A DNA stretch of 64,000 nt. Source: SZUA-430 sp040381215 (GTDB taxonomy: Bacteria > Pseudomonadota > Alphaproteobacteria > Micropepsales > Micropepsaceae). A program made the position numbers and the translations under genes. Positions 62,753 through 64,000 of the stretch are shown here, piece after piece. The notes under the pieces were generated by a model, which saw nothing but the letters and a program-made list of their open reading frames with translations, was not told the origin of the DNA and ran no database searches. How positions within the stretch are numbered: the stretch's first letter is position 1; each line of letters begins with the position of its first letter. Location of the stretch: assembly GCA_040381215.1 (NCBI GenBank), contig JBEIHO010000005.1:1-64000 (forward strand). Reading direction: 5' to 3'.

Positions 62753-63778
62753 TCAAAGCCCGGCGCGCGCCATCAGCGGTTCGAGCGCAGGATCAATTTC
62801 GGGGGCATGTTCCTTGAGATAGGCAAGCAGCGCCCGCTCATTCTCGTCAAGCGTATCGTTGCGCAGCAGGCACCCTGCCAGCCATGCAGCCTCCTCGGCA
62901 TCGATGCGCTCGCGCGTCAGGCGACGATCGGTCTCCTCGCGCAGGGCCTCCGCCTCCGCACGCGCACGCTCGGCGCCCGTAGGGTCAAGCTCCTTCCAGA
63001 CATCCGCAAATGGGATGTTGCCCGACAACAGCGACCGCATGCCACTTTCCAGCATGGCGGCAACCGAGCCGCGCTCATCAAGCCACTTCTCGCGCGCCGT
63101 CGCGACGTCGATGGTTGGCAGGACGGGATCGTTCATGGGATTGAGAAGATGATTGGCGATCGAAAGGCAGAAGAACTCGGTCCACGCGGGGTCGTTGGTA
63201 CCGGCCTGCGTCGCTTCGTTCAGTGACAGGAGCATGTTGGCCTCGGCACGCGAGACCAGCAGGCGGCGCTCGCCGGCCGGCGCATGCAGCGCCTTGCGCA
63301 GAATGGCGACATCCGCCGCAGAGACGCTGAACGCAGGCCTGTTTTGGCCCGGCGCGGCATCGCTCGACAGCAGGACTTGCTGCCTGACCGCCTCGATGAC
63401 CAGGGTCGAAAGCTCGTCGGGAACGCTGGTGGCGTAGTACACGATGTTCAGCAGCAGCTCCAGTTCGGTCCGGCTCGACACATGGCCATCGCGCAGGACG
63501 TTGTCGATCAGGTATCGCGCCTGCGCCGCGCTGACATGCCCGCGCGGCTCGACCTGCCAAACGAAATAGTCGGTCAACGCTTCGACATAGAGCGCCGCAA
63601 ACGAAGGATGCTTCTGCTGGCAGGCATGATCGAGGCGGAACAGGATCTCGGCATCACCGGAAGAAACCTTTTCCCGTGCATACACCATCTGCCGCAGGCG
63701 CAAGGCATGCTGGGCATCGATTTGCCCGCGGGCGCGCAGTTTCTGGTCCAGTTCGGTGATGCTCAGCGGCTGTGTCAT
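62753..63778 (-). CDS. Internally repeated helical protein of unknown function
   Basis: 341 residues from the ATG at 63778 (MTQPLSITEL), with GGTGGA just upstream; a longer frame to 63811 exists. No signal peptide. Two stretches align: VSSGDAEILFRLDHAC with the following ALYVEALTDYFV, and VSRAEANMLLSLNEA with EFFCLSIANHLL; each then runs into a loop and a further VS/ID-A-A segment. A third partial copy is RIDAEEAAWLAGCLL. Family not recognised. Confidence 0.78.
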   Translation of the reverse strand: MTQPLSITELDQKLRARGQIDAQHALRLRQMVYAREKVSSGDAEILFRLDHACQQKHPSFAALYVEALTDYFVWQVEPRGHVSAAQARYLIDNVLRDGHVSSRTELELLLNIVYYATSVPDELSTLVIEAVRQQVLLSSDAAPGQNRPAFSVSAADVAILRKALHAPAGERRLLVSRAEANMLLSLNEATQAGTNDPAWTEFFCLSIANHLLNPMNDPVLPTIDVATAREKWLDERGSVAAMLESGMRSLLSGNIPFADVWKELDPTGAERARAEAEALREETDRRLTRERIDAEEAAWLAGCLLRNDTLDENERALLAYLKEHAPEIDPALEPLMARAGL

Positions 63779-64000
63779 TTCCACCCTCATGCCCATTTCG
63801 GAATGATGCATGTTAAGGCAGCAGTGATGAAAAAACCTCCCATGTCCCCGAAGGCAGAACGGGGACAGGGCCCTGAAAGTCTTGGGATAAGTGAAGGCAA
63901 CCCTTGCAAACCAATGAATTCGTTCCTAACTGACGCTTAACACCTTCTCTCCAGGCATCCATGAAAAACCTACCCGAAACACACGGTCTCGCAGCCGTCT
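63779..64000. other. Right-edge region with a possible partial gene
   Basis: About 180 bases without a clear gene, then an ATG at 63961 opening MKNLPETHGLAAV, cut by the window end. AGG lies 5 bases upstream, a weak ribosome site. It may be the start of a rightward gene. No terminator or repeat was seen. Confidence 0.4.

Overview
The window looks like chromosomal DNA of a GC-rich alphaproteobacterium, most likely in or near the Rhodospirillales. This is inferred from gene content and codon use, not from a marker gene: there is no rRNA or tRNA gene here. Evidence includes a CobS/CobT aerobic cobaltochelatase, a malyl-CoA lyase, a CheY-CheZ pair, a complete pqqABCDE operon, an MlaDFE-type lipid transporter and the xerD / aroK-aroB / CNNM order. 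Coding density is very high, with many 4-base ATGA or GTGA start/stop overlaps. No prophage, transposase or CRISPR array was seen.

Layout. 1-0.3 kb: extragenic palindromic and tandem repeats. 0.3-2.5 kb: methyltransferase plus MBL-fold protein, probably the edge of a surface-glycan locus. 2.6-11.5 kb: epoxide hydrolase, accA, a glycine-zipper envelope protein, kup, malyl-CoA lyase, xerD and two envelope proteins of unknown role. 11.7-19.7 kb: aroK-aroB, CNNM/CorC transporter, bolA, J-domain protein, cobS-cobT and a phytase-esterase-like secreted protein. 19.7-23.2 kb: MlaE(STAS)-MlaF-MlaD plus auxiliary lipoprotein. 23.4-31.2 kb: DUF3754 membrane protein plus CHASE2 cyclase, a YbjN-like secreted protein, a two-component system with divergent PepSY genes, and a small membrane protein. 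31.3-35.6 kb: M14-like peptidase and pqqABCDE, including a 26-codon pqqA. 35.7-40.0 kb: TPR-sulfotransferase and TonB-dependent receptor.

40.0-51.4 kb is the least understood part. It holds a LuxR-type HTH fused to a catalytically dead alpha/beta-hydrolase domain, then VOC, MFS, DUF6285, APH-like kinase and CrtC/DUF7064-like genes. Divergent from these are DUF423, FAD oxidoreductase, epoxide hydrolase and ABA4-like genes, facing a retinol-dehydrogenase-like SDR and a KDPGal aldolase. It reads as an uncharacterised oxidative pathway for a hydrophobic, perhaps isoprenoid, substrate with its own ligand sensor.

51.5-55.4 kb: cheY-cheZ, then DedA / ATP-grasp / acyltransferase genes, a plausible membrane-lipid module. 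55.4-59.7 kb: a complete tyrosine/homogentisate operon (hppD-hmgA-fahA-maiA-marR). Its promoter has a 17-bp spacer lying wholly inside a 20-bp palindromic operator. 59.9-64 kb: prohibitin-family protein, VOC protein, glutathione reductase and an internally repeated protein of unknown function.

Most promising for follow-up: the dead-hydrolase LuxR sensor and its 40-50 kb pathway, the DedA/ATP-grasp/acyltransferase set, the sulfotransferase-TonB receptor pair, and the peptidase next to pqqA.
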